Assembly: GCF_029407905.1 (NCBI RefSeq)
Contig: NC_073627.1
Span: forward strand, 159,655,697 to 159,719,696
Reading direction: 5' to 3'
Length of the DNA: 64,000 nucleotides
DNA from: Bubalus kerabau
Taxonomy: Eukaryota > Chordata > Mammalia > Artiodactyla > Bovidae
The translations under genes were made by a program, and so were the position numbers. This document shows positions 1 to 12,397 of the stretch, one piece after another; the first letter of the stretch is position 1, and the number at the start of each line of letters is the position of its first letter. Under the pieces are notes generated by a model. It saw only the letters and a list, made by a program, of their open reading frames with translations, did no database searches and was not told where the DNA came from.

Positions 1-511
1 ATTCAAAAAGCTTACAAATAAATAAGAATATATATGGAACAATGAAGAAAGATAAGACTTACCAAAAATATTATACTGTCATTAAGCTTAAGCTTACAAA
101 GGATTCATCAGGACAATAAACAATAATGCAAACAACAAAAATCTTCATAGTAAGTAATTTATAAGAATTGTGTTTCATAAATCATGATAAAGCAGTAAAA
201 TGGGAATAATAAAGCAAATGAGGGAAATTAGCATAAACTATTTTATAGAAAATTCAGGAATTCTAGTATTTTCAGTTTAGAATAGGACAATATCCTTTTG
301 CATGTAGATAGCAACAAACTGCTTTTGTGTTTATTGGGACTGGTGTGCAGCATTGTAACATAAATTGAAAACAAGTTCTTATAAAAGGATGAAACTTAGA
401 TGTGACTATGGTAGATATGCAGTAGTTATGTAGGATGGAAGATGGGGTATAAAATTAAGGTCCAAGGAATGGTAAAAGTGTAAGTGAGATTTGGACATAA
501 CCAATAGCCTG
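1..511. other. unassigned AT-rich sequence
   Basis: AT-rich DNA with no recognisable repeat family and no reading frame with a known motif. I see nothing in it. Confidence 0.5.
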
Positions 512-851
512 GGCTATTTCAAATCCTAAAAGATGATGCTGTGAAAGTTTTGCACTCAATATGCCAGCAAATTTGGAAAACTCAGCAGTGGCCACAGGAC
601 TGGAAAAGGTCAGTTTTTGTTCCAATCCCAAAGAAAGGCAATGCCAAAGAATGCTTAAATTACTGCACAATTGCACTCATTTCACACAGTAGCAAAGTAA
701 TGCTCAAAATTCTCCAAGCCAGGCCTCAACAGTATGTGAACCATGAACTCTGGGAGTTGGTGATGGACAGGGAGGCCTGGTATGCTGCAGTCCATGGGGT
801 TGCAAAGAGTCAGACATAACTGAGAGACTGAACTGAACTGAACTGAACTGA
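512..851 (+). mobile_element. BovB LINE (RTE), 5'-truncated and internally deleted
   Basis: The left part (512 to about 747) matches the BovB ORF encoding the N-terminal part of the reverse transcriptase domain (frame reading CQQIWKTQQWPQDWKRS). At 744-750 the sequence jumps straight to the BovB 3' terminus (GGGAGTTGGTGATGGACAGG) and ends in the GAACT repeats. About 1.1 kb of BovB body is missing, judged against the antisense copy at 46,875-48,483. Both sides of the join share TGAACT, so the join looks like a microhomology deletion or an RT jump. The frame across it has no function. Confidence 0.93.
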
Positions 852-1644
852 TCATCTTAAAGCACTTTGAGAGGAATGTAACAGTGGAATGAAAATGATA
901 GTATCTACATTTTGGGCTGATGTGAATCCTAAATGAAATGAGGTGAGTGGAAAAGATGGTATGTAGTAGGTAGTGGTTGTGCAATAAAAATAAAATGCTT
1001 TCCCTTAAGCCTTAGTCAGATTTCAGTGATCATAACTTGGCTCCTAGTAAAACCTGAGAATAAATTTAATGAGATCAGATTTTTATATATGATAAATAAA
1101 ATTGTTAAGTCCTAGGAATTATAAACCAGTATTCCTATTCTTATCATAATAAACTTTGTTAAGTTCAATACGGTGTAAATCATGGCATTAATATGCACAG
1201 TATATTTCTGATGCTTTGTCTTCAGAGACTGTTCACTAGGGAATCAAAATCATTTGAAATACTTTCTTTTTAATTAACTCATATGTTACTTGAAAACATT
1301 CACTTCTCTTTAGATGTTACTGTTGATTTTTGACACTGTTGTCTGAGCTAACACCACTTTTTCCAAGTTCTCAGAGCAGTTCGTCTTCTCTCTTCTTCTT
1401 TTTCTGGTTACTCTTTAATGGTCTTGTCTATACCTTAGATTATAACAGGAATGTTCCCAGAATATTACTAGGCATTTATAAGTTCTTATAAATTTACATG
1501 AGGTTCAAAAATCTTCTGACAGGTATACTGAGATAAATACACTAGTTAGAAACACAGAATATTGGGTCTATAATAAAATTTTAAATATATATTAAGCCTA
1601 CTTTATTTATCATTAGTTAAAATGATCTCTGATAGTTTTATAGT
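852..1644. other. unassigned AT-rich sequence
   Basis: No gene or repeat family recognised. It contains only short frames without motifs. Confidence 0.45.
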
Positions 1645-1860
1645 GGAAACAGTCTGGCATAATAGACATATTTGCATGTCAAACCCCAAGTCTACCAACT
1701 CTATGTGAGTCTGGGCCAGTTACTTAACCACTTGTAAGCTTCATTTGCTTCAGTATCAAAATACTAATAAAAATATAGTCACCATAGAGTTGCTATAAGG
1801 ATTAAATGAGGTCATATATAAAGGTACCTGACACATATCAAGCCTGAGGCAAAATTCATA
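1645..1860 (+). mobile_element. MIR SINE
   Basis: The segment keeps the diagnostic MIR order: a degraded tRNA-like head, the core GTTACTTAACCACTTGTAAGC, then GGATTAAATGAGGTCATAT and a CTGACACAT-like end. The divergence is high, as expected for an ancient mammal-wide element. Confidence 0.85.
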
Positions 1861-1867
1861 AATGACA

Positions 1868-2022
1868 GTGTACACTATTCAGCTAAGATTACAAAGCACT
1901 TTCATGTATATCATCTCATAGAAAGCATAGCATAAACCTCATTTCACAGGTAAAATCACTTTTTAGTAAGCAATGAGGCTGTGGCAGGAATTAGAATACA
2001 CATCTTCTACCTTTTAATTATT
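1868..2022 (-). mobile_element. MIR SINE, antisense
   Basis: It reads as a reverse-complement MIR: AAAGCACTTTCATGTATATC, then CTCATTTCACAGGTAAAAT, then GCAATGAGGCTGTGGCAGGA and a decayed end. It lies just after the sense MIR in opposite orientation. Confidence 0.7.
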
Positions 2023-2284
2023 TTTGTACTTTAAATAATCAAATGTCTTTTGACTTAGTTGCTTGACACTGCAGCATATTCTGCAGATGTTGAGACAACT
2101 CATCTAAGACAAGTGTCTTTCTTACTTTTTAAGCCAAATGTTCATGACTGTTCCTTTTATGTGGCTTTTCATGTCTCTGAAAGAGTTTCTCTTAACTCAG
2201 AGGATGGCTTGAAGGTAAGAGTTAAGACTGACTAAACAAGTCCAATCATATATCCTTATGACTTATTCAAACCAAGATACCAGT

Positions 2285-2417
2285 GAAAGTGAAAGTGCTA
2301 GTCACTCAATTATGTCCAACTTTTTGTGACCCCATAGACTCTAGCCCACCAGGCTCCTCTGTCCACAGGACTCTTCAGTCAAGAATACTGGAGTGGGTTG
2401 CCATTTCCTTCTCCAAA
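2285..2417 (-). mobile_element. Bov-A monomer SINE, antisense
   Basis: The + strand shows GTGAAAGTGAAAGTGCTAGT followed by the reverse complement of the Bov-A unit, ending GGGTTGCCATTTCCTTCTCC. The tRNA-derived part of Bov-tA is absent, so this is a Bov-A monomer or a 5'-truncated Bov-tA. Confidence 0.85.
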
Positions 2418-3253
2418 AATACCAGAGTGGCTCAGAATGTTTTGGAAAAAAATATCATTTTAAGCTAATTTTTAATAAGAAAAGAGAATCATGATGGAAT
2501 GAATCCAGCAGTAAACATTAGTAAGCACATATGTGAATCATTTTGCTAAGCAGTATATTCATTAGGAAAAACAGTATAATTGTTGAAGGCATCATAAAAT
2601 TCAATAAAACAATTTCTTGAAGCAAACCTTTATGAATGGTATAATTTAGGACTCTATTCACTGTATATGCACTTGTAAAAAATAATTCCAGCCAAACTTC
2701 AAACCACATCTCAAAACAGAACCCTATCCAAAGCTAATGCAGTTTTGGCTATGTCATGTTTACAGGTAACGCTGAAACAGGAAAGCACACAATATTTTTC
2801 AGCAGAGTTTATTTTCATGAGACTGTACAACATCTTTGCTGACCAAACAGGTTCTAATAATTTGTGTTTGCAAGGTTTTTTAAATAAAAAACCTTCCCCA
2901 CTCTGAATCACCGTGTAGCTGAGAAAATGCTTTTCTGTGTGAAAAATGGTCCAAACCCTACTTTCAGTTATATATACAGTCTATGAAAACACTGAATATC
3001 CAGTACATAAGCAAATACTACATTTCATGTTTCCATTAATAAAAAATAAAATATTGATAATCTCCAGGTGAACTCAAGATACCATTCATATTGGATACTC
3101 AACAGAAGATAGCTGACCATTTGTAAACATCCAAGGGCTCGCATTTCAAAGCAGCATATATTTATTGCTACATAAAAAGTAAGCTAGGACTTGATACATG
3201 TTGGGTAAAGCAAAAGGCCGTGCCAAAATTCATATTGTTAAAAAGAAACTTGA
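2418..3253. other. unassigned sequence
   Basis: AT-rich. The two antisense frames here (2518-2709 and 2711-2911) show no motif and look like chance ORFs. Confidence 0.45.
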
Positions 3254-3410
3254 GGGGAATTCCCTGGTGATCCAGTGGTTAGGACTTTGCAGTTTCACTG
3301 ACAAGGGCCAGGGTACAATTCCAAGCCTGGATCTTCTGGTCAGGGAACTACAATCATGCAAGACATGCAGTGTGGTCAAAATTAACAGCAGCAAAATAAA
3401 ACCATTGCCA
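3254..3410 (+). mobile_element. CHR-2-type SINE
   Basis: It begins with the cetartiodactyl CHR head GGGAATTCCCTGGTGATCCA, GTGGTTAGGACTTTG, and continues with the degraded B-box and body (GGTCAGGGAACTACAATCATG), ending in an A/C-rich tail near 3,400. This is a tRNA-derived SINE mobilised by L1-type machinery. Confidence 0.85.
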
Positions 3411-3949
3411 CCTCTTCTGTCAAAAACTAGACTATGAATGGAAAGATACTTGATCATAGCTAATTACTCCAATCTCCCTTAAATACAATAGATATGCCAT
3501 TACTATTATTAAAAGTACTTATGCATATCATAAAACTTGTATTATCACTAGAAAAAGTGATCTCAAAAATAACATGTGACTAACATAGGTAAGATTGTAG
3601 TGGAGTCTAAGATAATTCATTATGTCTGTGGGTAGTTTAGTATAAATTGTTTTATATGTGTTATGTAAAATAAATATGTATTTATTGTTTACTGTTAATG
3701 CATATATTTTATTTATCAATGATATATGCTTATCTATTAATTTATGTACAAATATACATCTAAATAACATGAAGATGAAACATAAATACATGTTATATCA
3801 ATAATACACTCAAATGAGAAGTATAAACTATGCATGTAAACACAAAGTTATATAATAAAATAATGATGGTAAACAATGGAGGTGATTCAAACAGGCTTGT
3901 CCTTTCTAACTTGAAAGAGAAACTATATAATAGGAAAATAAATGATAGT
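3411..3949. other. unassigned AT-rich sequence
   Basis: Very AT-rich. The 87-residue antisense frame at 3528-3791 is low-complexity and I treat it as chance. Confidence 0.45.
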
Positions 3950-4155
3950 TTCTTGTTGTTAAGTTGTGTGCAATTCTTTGCAACCACATGAACTGTAGTC
4001 TGCCAGGCTCCCCTGTCCATGGGATTTTGCTGGCAAGACTACTGGAAAAGGTTGCCATTTCCTTCTCCAGGGGTTCTTCTCCACCTAAGGATCTAACCTG
4101 TGCCTCCTGCATTGCAGGACAATTCTCTACCACTAAGCCACCTGGGAAGCCCCAA
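3950..4155 (-). mobile_element. Bov-tA SINE, antisense, nearly full length
   Basis: The + strand runs from a reverse-complement Bov-A tail (TTGTTGTTAAGTTGTGTGCAA) through CATTTCCTTCTCCAGGGG into the reverse complement of the tRNA-Glu-like head, ending CCACCTGGGAAGCCCC. Both halves are present but diverged. Confidence 0.92.
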
Positions 4156-5525
4156 TATAATGTATAAATAAATACAATTTTAAGATAATAATAAGTACTT
4201 ATTTTATGAATCTTGAAAACATTTTTATATTCAGCAGGAAGAATAAACCTTTGAATAGAATCATTCTATAAAAAAGTGAATTCAAAAGAAACATGTTCTC
4301 TAAGATACAAAAATACTACAAAGATATAATAATTAAAATATGATAGTTCTGGCATAGAGTTCTGGTAGGTCAAACAATAGAAAAGAATTGTAAGCCCAGA
4401 AAGTTACAGAAACACATATGAATTTTTCTAATATTTAGATTTCAAATCAGAAGAAACAGAAAAGGATTTTTTAAGAAATCATACTGTGATGACAATCATT
4501 TAGGAAAATAAAATGAACAGCACACATTCTGTTCTAGAATGGCTTCAGACTATGTTGATTCCATTGAAATATCAGCTTTCAACATTTCAAATCTAGATTA
4601 GGCTGATTAGGATCATAAGACCCCTATAGAGTTCAAAATTCTGATGGTTGTCACATGGACAATACATTAGTCTGTCTAGGTTACTTATGTTATTGTTTAC
4701 AGCTGAAAATATTAAACAGAAGGAATCTGATACTTTTTTAAAGCTTTTTGGGAAAAATTGAGACATTCCACTAAATATATCTCATCACCAGGGTACAGAC
4801 AGTTTAGTTCCATTTGTTCACTTGCTTAATAAAATATTTTGTAGAATGCCTAATATGTATGAGCTAGTGTTTTCATTTCTATGATTTTATTTTGGCTGAT
4901 TTTGTTCTTTTGGAACTTACATACTACTTGAAAAATTAGAAAATATACCGGGAAACAAGGAGCTCCACTATGTGAAGAATGTTGTAGAGAACAGAAGCCA
5001 ACCTGGGCTGTCAAATTTCAAAGACTACTCTGCAATATACCCTCTCATAAACAAATATTACAGTCAAGACATATTACAACAGGATCAAGCATGAAAATAT
5101 CACACAATTCTGATTCCTTAAAGAACCAAACCACCATTCTTGATGCTCACAAAGAAATAGAAATGTTTGAGCGCAGTTGAGGAGACACTGGATTTCAGAT
5201 ACCTATGTCATTGAGAATCCCCAAAGCAGATGGCAAATATTTAATTGTAAGAGAATCTAAAATACAGAAGAGAGAATGCAGGGGGAGGACATTTGGGAGT
5301 ACTTACTGAGTAGAAGATAATAGAAGTTATAGGAATAGCTACTTCCTTGCTTATTTCAAATTCAGCCATACCTTCTTTTAAATCAATGAGCCAGCACTTT
5401 AAACTTTTCTTTATTCAAATTACTGATATCATATTACAAAAATTCAAAACATCAATGCTAATTCCTAGAAATTATTTTTTCTTTAATTCATAAAACAAGT
5501 ATAAAATAGACTAAGTGTTTATATT
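4156..5525. other. unassigned sequence
   Basis: No gene recognised. Around 4805-4965 there is weak resemblance to an old mammal-wide repeat (ACTTGCTTAATAAAATATTT, later GGAACTTACATACTA), too decayed to name. The rest is unassigned. Confidence 0.4.
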
Positions 5526-6830
5526 TTCAGTTCAGTTCAGGTCAGTCACTAGGTCACGTCCAACTCTTTGTGACCCTATGGACTGCACAATGCCAGGCCT
5601 CCCTGTCCATCACCAACTCCCAGAGCTTACTCAAACTCACATCCATCGAGTGGGTGATGCCATCCAACCATCTCATCCTCTGTTGTCCCCTTCTTCTCCC
5701 TCCTTCAATCTTTCCCAGCATCAGGGTCTTTGCCAATGAGTCAGTACTTTGCATCATGTGGCCAAAGTATTGGGGTTTCAGCTTCAGCACCAGTCCTTCC
5801 AATGAACACCCAGGACTGATCTCCTTTAGGATGGACTGGTTGGATCTCCTTGCAGTCCAAGAGACTCTCAAGAGTCTTCTCCAACACCACAGTTTGAAAG
5901 CATCAATTTTTGGTGCTCAGCTTTCTTTATCGTCCAACTTTCACATCTATACATGACTACTGGAAAAACCATAGTTTTGACTAGATGGGCCTTTGTTGGC
6001 AAAGTAATGTCTCTGCTTTTTTAATATGCTGTCTAGGAAGGTCATAATTTTTCTTCCAAGGAGCAAACATCTTTTAATTTCATGGCTGCAGTCACCATCT
6101 GCCGTGATTTTGAAGTCCCCCAAAATGAAGTCGGCCACTCTTTCTCCATTTCTTTGCCATGAAGTGATGGAACCAGATGCCAGGACCTTAGTTTTCTGAA
6201 TGTTGAGTTTTAAGCCAACTTTTTCACTCTCCTCTTTCATTTTCATCAAGAGGCTCTTTAGTCCTTTGCTTTCTTCCATAAGGGTGGCATCATCTGCATA
6301 TCTGAGGTTATAGATGTTTCTCCCGGCAATCTTGATTCCAGCTTGTGCTTCATCCATCCCAGCATTTCTCATGATGTACTCTGCATATAAGTTAAACAAG
6401 AAGGGTGACAATAAACAGCCTTGACATACTCCTTTTCTTATTTGGAACCAGTCTGTTGTTCCATGTCCGGTTCTAACTGCTTCTTCTTGACCTGCATACA
6501 GATTTCTCAAAAGGCAAGTCAGGTTGTCTGATATTCCCATCTCTTTAAGAATTTTCCACAGTTTGTGGTGATGCATACAGTCAAAGGCTTTGGTGTAGTC
6601 AATCAATAGAGCAGATGTTTTTCTGGAACTCTCTTGCTTTTTTGATGATTCAGCAGATGTTGGCAATTTGATCTCTGGTTCCTATGCCTTTTCTAAAACC
6701 AGCTTGAACATTTGCAAGTTCATGGTTCATGTGCTGTTGAAGCCTGGTTTGGAGAATTTTGAGCATTACTTTACTAGCGTGTGAGAAGAGTGCAACTGTG
6801 TGGTAGTTTGAGCTTTCTTTGGCATATTTT
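5526..6830 (-). mobile_element. BovB LINE (RTE), antisense, about 1.3 kb
   Basis: The + strand starts with the reverse-complement BovB tail (TTCAGTTCAGTTCAGGTCAG) and runs continuously through the 3' region and the RT domain, breaking off in the RT fingers region near 6,830. It is 5'-truncated, as most BovB copies are. RTE-type elements copy themselves by target-primed reverse transcription with an encoded endonuclease and RT. The endonuclease part is missing, so this copy is dead. Confidence 0.96.
5947..6830 (-). pseudogene. BovB reverse transcriptase fragment, broken
   Basis: Antisense frames cover the RT catalytic core. The main open frame (239 codons from 6,666 down to 5,947) contains motif A as LIDYTKAFD (residues about 21-29), the KGVCQGCLLSP segment (about 78-88) and motif C as YADD (residues 123-126), so the catalytic aspartates are kept. 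The upstream part (6,650-6,838, ending GTRDQIANIC) is in another frame. It is interrupted by a TGA where BovB has Trp, and there is an indel just before motif A. The endonuclease domain is absent. This is a truncated relic with no expected activity. Confidence 0.9.
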
Positions 6831-7414
6831 AATCCCAATTTATTTCATTTTTGCCTTACACATTTCAAAGTAATAAAACCAAGGTAGTTAACTGATTTAA
6901 TTCTGACTTTAAACTTTATAAAAATACACATTTAGTATTAGGATATTATTTCAAAGAATATTTGCACTTATGTAACTGAAAAAATCCAAAAAATAGTTAT
7001 CTACATATAATGAGATAGGAATTTATAAACAATAATAAAAGAGTATTTTTATGGCTCTTATCATCTAAAGACCATATTACCTAAGCTGCATAATGTTCTT
7101 GACAATGTATCTATTTAACCCAAGAGCTATGGAAATCTCTCATGGCCCCAGTCTTTGGCTCCTTATTTTATTATGTTTTCCTATTTCTGTGTTTCCCCTC
7201 TTGGTTTGGATACTGCAGCTATCTAACCCAATCTTATGATAATCTATGCTAAAATTTCTATCTAGCCTTTGAGATTGAGAGAAGTAATATCCATTGCAGT
7301 TCAGCAACTCTGGGAATAGTTCCACTATACACTCAAAGCAATCCCCAATCTCTAGGGACTCACCATAACCCTACTTTTTTATGGCATTTTCAGAACAGTA
7401 CTATAATACTCAGA
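6831..7414. other. unassigned sequence
   Basis: AT-rich. No repeat or gene recognised. Confidence 0.45.
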
Positions 7415-7616
7415 TATTCCCAGGTGGCTGAGTGGTAAAGAATAAACCGCCAATGAAAGAGACTAAAGATTAGTCCCTGCATCAGGAAGATCCTCTGGAG
7501 GAGAAATGGCAACCCACTGCAGTATTCTGCCTGGAAAATCCTATGGACAGAGAAGCCTGGTGGGCTACAGTCAATGGGGTCTCAAAGAGTCAGACACAAC
7601 TTAAAGAGCACAGCAC
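7415..7616 (+). mobile_element. Bov-tA SINE, diverged
   Basis: It has a head-like start (CCCAGGTGGCTGAGTGGTAAAG), the linker GAAGATCCTCTGGAGGAG, and the Bov-A body (GGCAACCCACTGCAGTATTC, GAAGCCTGGTGGGCTACAGT). The B-box is strongly mutated, so this is an older copy. Confidence 0.92.
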
Positions 7617-8180
7617 ACGTAGCCACTGCAATACTTAAGTCTCAGTGCCTGAGTCCTGTATATTACCTGTGCCTTTTTCAATTACAGATTGTATAGATTG
7701 CAGGACATTCCCAGTAATGTAAATCCCTGCATCCTTTTGCACTACCCTCCAGATTCCTGTTCTCTTGCATGCTTTCTGTTTAACCAACAGTAAAGATGAA
7801 TTTAGAATTCAATTGTACCAAGATTCCAGAAGCCTTACCAACTCCTGCTTACCATTTCTTGATGCTTAAATGAAATCTAGGGGCTTTAAAGATTTTCCCT
7901 CCCCCTTCAAAACAGAAAAGAAAGATCAATAAAATGTAAGGTCCATAAGAAAGACCTTATGGAGCCATTCCTCCCCTGACATCTTCTGCTGGCCTCTTCT
8001 TAGTGGAAAAACTGTAGTCTCCCAGGCCTCCCCTCAGTCACAAAAGCCTGACTCAATAATTAATGATTGAAAGGATATGAACATGTAGTTAGAAAATCAG
8101 ATGTAGGGAGAGAATTGGCAACAATTTAAACAATATATCAGCCATATAGCTGTCACAGAATCTTTAGTTCTTCTCTGCAG
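7617..8180. other. unassigned, possibly 5' part of an LTR
   Basis: No family recognised. The segment leads into the LTR-like end at 8,595 and could be its upstream U3 part, but I cannot show that. Confidence 0.35.
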
Positions 8181-8595
8181 TAGGTAAATAACAGTATCTA
8201 ATACACAGTTCCTAAATTGCTTTACAGGTGCTAACATTTCTTCCAACTGGAAGTTAATGACTTGATGACCATGAATGCATACATAGCCCCCAGACCTACT
8301 GGAGCCTAAGGGCTGGTAAGTTAGTTAACCCCTGTGACACCTCCCTGTTTCTTCACCATCAACCAGTTAGAGAACTGTGTACCAGCTGATCACATATCCT
8401 GTGGCTACTCTCCCTCACCTTGCTTTAAAACACTTTCCTGAAACCCACTCGGGGAATTGAGTTTTTGAGCATTAACTGCTCCAGACTGGTTATCTGGCTC
8501 CTTACAATAAACACTGCTCTTTCCTTCATCACAACCAGTGTCAGTAGACTGGCTTTATTGCCAGTGGGCAAGTGGACCTGTTTGGCTCAGTAACA
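8181..8595 (+). mobile_element. endogenous retrovirus LTR (solo), 3' part well recognisable
   Basis: The segment has LTR-style signals in order: a TTTAAA promoter-like stretch near 8,424, a poly(A) signal CAATAAACACTGCTC near 8,507, then a U5-like stretch (CAGTAGACTGGCTTTATTGC) ending in TAACA near 8,595. This resembles gamma-type (ERV1) mammalian LTRs. No gag or pol follows, so I call it a solo LTR. The left edge is uncertain. Confidence 0.6.
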
Positions 8596-9090
8596 AAAAC
8601 ACTATGACAGAAATTCATGAGATAACACTGGAAATCCCTGAACCCTGGGGAGTATCCCTGTGTTTGCTTCAGTTTTCACAATTTTAACACTCTTATATGA
8701 GGGACAGTAAGATTCATTCCTAGTGAACCCTTTTAGTTAATCAGTACATAAAAATTATATGGACAAGTGTTGAACTCAGTGAGAAGATACATTTTCTAAA
8801 AAGCTATGATTATACAGCATTATCTTAGGGTCTCCTGCCAAGCATCCCAGGAAATATATTGCTATACAGTTGACAGAAGCATAGCCTTAGTAGGCTGATC
8901 AAGTTAGAACTGCTTTTTTAACAGCTCCCTTTCCACACAAAACTTCAGTTCTCCAATAAAAGTTACCTATGGCTACTTGGCAAAGATTCAGGGAATTGCT
9001 TCAAGTTCTGTTATTCTCAAATTTTGAACCCCTTTCTTCTGGTTGGCTGCCCTATGTTCAACTTATTCCCTAATATTGTTCCATTTTCTA
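8596..9090. other. unassigned sequence
   Basis: No gene or known repeat recognised between the LTR end and the L1 tail. Confidence 0.4.
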
Positions 9091-9400
9091 ATTAATTAAT
9101 TTTTTATTGAATGATAATTGCTTTACAGAATGTTGCTATTTTTTGTCAAATCTCAACAGGAATCAGCCATAGGTATACATATATCCCCTCACTTTTGAAA
9201 CTCCCTCCTCTCTCTGTTCCCATCCCACCCCTCTAGGTTGATACAGAGCTCCTGTTTGAGTTTCCTGAGCCATACAGAAAATTCCCCTTGCTATCTATTT
9301 TACATATGGTAATGTAAGTTTCCATGCTACTCTTTCCATATATCTCAACCTCTTCTTCCCTGTCCCCATATCCATTAGTTTATCTGAATGAAGTCCAAAC
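9091..9400 (-). mobile_element. L1 3' UTR, antisense (ruminant L1)
   Basis: The stretch GATAATTGCTTTACAGAATG, then AGGAATCAGCCATAGGTATA and CCATCCCACCCCTCTAGGTT, is the reverse complement of the artiodactyl L1 3' UTR. The poly(A) side is at the left (TTTTTTATTGAATG). It is strongly 5'-truncated. Confidence 0.88.
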
Positions 9401-9626
9401 ATTTTGTTTTTGTGATTACCTTAAGCTCTATACTTTGGAATTTAGAAATCATCTGTGTCCTACTTCAAGCCTTTAACCCAGGCCTTTGGAATTTTTTCTA
9501 TAGTCTTTTACTTGTCTTTGTAAAAACAAATCTCTGATTTTTACAGCTACATATTCATTTGAAAGTAAACTAGAAAGTAATCACCCCAAGAGCAGGGATA
9601 TTTATTCTAATGTATCCCAACATCTG

Positions 9627-9781
9627 GGGCTTCCCTGGTGGCTCAAGTGGTAAAGAATCTGCCTACAATGCAGGAGACCCAGGTTCAATCTCTAGGGTGG
9701 GAAGATCCCCCAGAGGAGGAAATGGCAACCTACTCCAGTATTCTTGCCTGGAGATTCTCAATGGACAGAGGAGCCTGGTGA
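9627..9781 (+). mobile_element. Bov-tA SINE, 3'-truncated
   Basis: It has a clear head (GGGCTTCCCTGGTGGCTCAA), a B-box-like AGGTTCAATCTCT and the Bov-A start through GGACAGAGGAGCCTGGTGAG, then stops. The second half of the Bov-A unit (TGGGCTACAGTCCATGG...) is missing, which is unusual because SINE insertions normally lose the 5' end. Confidence 0.9.
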
Positions 9782-10319
9782 GCAATTCATGCAATAGCTG
9801 CAATATTTTCTGAGGTTTTTACTGCAGACATGATACATAGCCCATGATGACCAGAGTTGTACTGAAACCAAGCAAGACTCTGTGCAATTCCTGGGTACAG
9901 AATCCCTTATGTGGCCTGCCCCCCTCCCCCCATTTCTTAAGACTAGGCTTTAGTCTTCATGACCATGACCTTCCCTGAGTTTCAAAAGGCAGGCTCAAAC
10001 AGTTGCTAATCAGGGAAGAGAGAGGAGGAAGAGAGAGAAGAGAGAGGAGCAGTCAAGAAATAGTAGTTCAGCCTTGGGATAGGATCCTTGTTCTGTCTCA
10101 AAAAATACACATAACTATATCTTTGAGTTCTTCTACAGAGCTAAAACTCCCAAGAAAGGAAGGATGTTGATTACTTGATGAAGCATTCTCCATTCCAGAG
10201 AGACAGTCACAGTTTGAAAACCTGGATAACCACAGAAACTCATCAGGAGATCAGATTAAAGGATGCAAGCCCCGCACATACTCTGGTCCTTATGAGCAAG
10301 CTGGCCCTTGAATCATTGC

Positions 10320-10412
10320 TATAAAATTCCTCACCATATTCCTCTGGGTTGGGACATACAGTTGTGAGGGTATGAGCCTGCTGTGTCCCCCTCTGCCCAG
10401 CAAAGCAATAAA
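10320..10412 (+). promoter_or_regulatory. LTR TATA box and poly(A) signal pair
   Basis: TATAAAA at 10,320-10,326 is followed by AATAAA at 10,407-10,412. The spacing of about 80 bp fits the R region of a retroviral LTR. These are relic signals; activity is unknown. Confidence 0.5.
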
Positions 10413-10422
10413 GCCATTCTTT

Positions 10423-10988
10423 GTGTTGTTCAGTCACCCAGTCAGGTCCGACTCTTTGTCACCCCTTGGACTGCAGTCCTCCACACTTCCCTGTCCCTCA
10501 CCATCTCCTGGAGTTTGCCCAAGTTCATTTCCATTGCATTGGTGATGCTATCTAGCCATCTCATCCTCTGATGCCTTCTCCTCCTTCTCCCTTGAATCTT
10601 TCCCAGCATCAGGGACTTTTCCAATGAGTCAGTTCTTTGCATTAGGTAGCCAAAATACTGGAGCTTCAGCATCAGTCCTTTCAACAAGTATTCAGGGTAG
10701 ATTTCCCTTAAGATTGACTGGTTTGATCTCCTTGCTGCCCAAGGAACTTTGCAGAGTCTTCTCTAGCACCACAGTTTGAAGGGATCAATTCTCTGGCATT
10801 CTGCCTTCCTTATGGCCCAGCACTCACAAACATACATGACCACTGGGAAGAACATAGCCTTGACTATATGGACCTTTGTCGACAGAGTAATGTCTCTGCT
10901 TTTTAACATACTGTCTAAGTTTTCCACAGCTTTCCTGCCAAGAAGCAATCATCTTCTGATTTCATGGCTGCAGTCACCATCTGCAGTA
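10423..10988 (-). mobile_element. BovB LINE, antisense, inserted in the LTR
   Basis: It is a reverse-complement BovB 3' region, from a diverged tail (GTTCAGTCACCCAGTCAGGT) to CTGCAGTCACCATCTGCAGT. ATTCTTT occurs on both sides (10,416-10,422 and 10,989-10,995) and is a plausible 7-bp target-site duplication. The copy is clearly more diverged than the others in the window. Confidence 0.92.
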
Positions 10989-11063
10989 ATTCTTTTTTCA
11001 CCATAAATACTGTCTCCAAGATTCAATTCGGCATGGTGTACGGGGGCTGAGTTTTCAGCATCA

Positions 11064-12010
<947 letters not shown>

Positions 12011-12397
12011 AGGCCTATTCTATTAATAGAGCACACTGAACGACTACTGAGAATGTTTTAGCATCTACCAAACTGAAATGATAGGATACAATTTTCTTGA
12101 TCTGAAGTAAATTTCAACTTCCTATGATTAACTTAGTAATTAGAATATTATTCTAATTATCACACATATTATCACAACAAAGATACTGATACATACTGAT
12201 GAAATTTTTGATATTTAAGTATACTGTATTAAATAAATCCTAAAATTATCACCACTGGGGAAGGGACATATAAAATGAAATAGACAATGGATTAACAACC
12301 ACAAAATGTAAAGGGAAGAGATTTTGATCAAACAATAAATGACTCCCAGGGACTGCTTCAAATCAAGGAAATAATCAAAATAAAAGAATTATAAAAC

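Larger units (their letters stand above)
9840..11063 (+). mobile_element. endogenous retrovirus LTR (solo) split by a BovB
   Basis: The left part (about 9,840-10,422) has a U3-like body and TATAAAA at 10,320, and AATAAA at 10,407. The remaining U5 resumes after the BovB at about 10,996 as ACTGTCTCCAAGATTCAATT and ends GTTTTCAGCATCA near 11,063. Joined across the insertion, the two parts have the layout of one LTR. There is no primer-binding site or gag after 11,063, so it is solo. The left edge is only approximate. Confidence 0.7.

Noticed and set aside
10990..11063. Apparent in-frame fusion of a host coding sequence with BovB (HAELNLGDSIYGEK...)
   Set aside because: The stretch 10,996-11,063 is better explained as the displaced U5 end of the LTR interrupted by the BovB.
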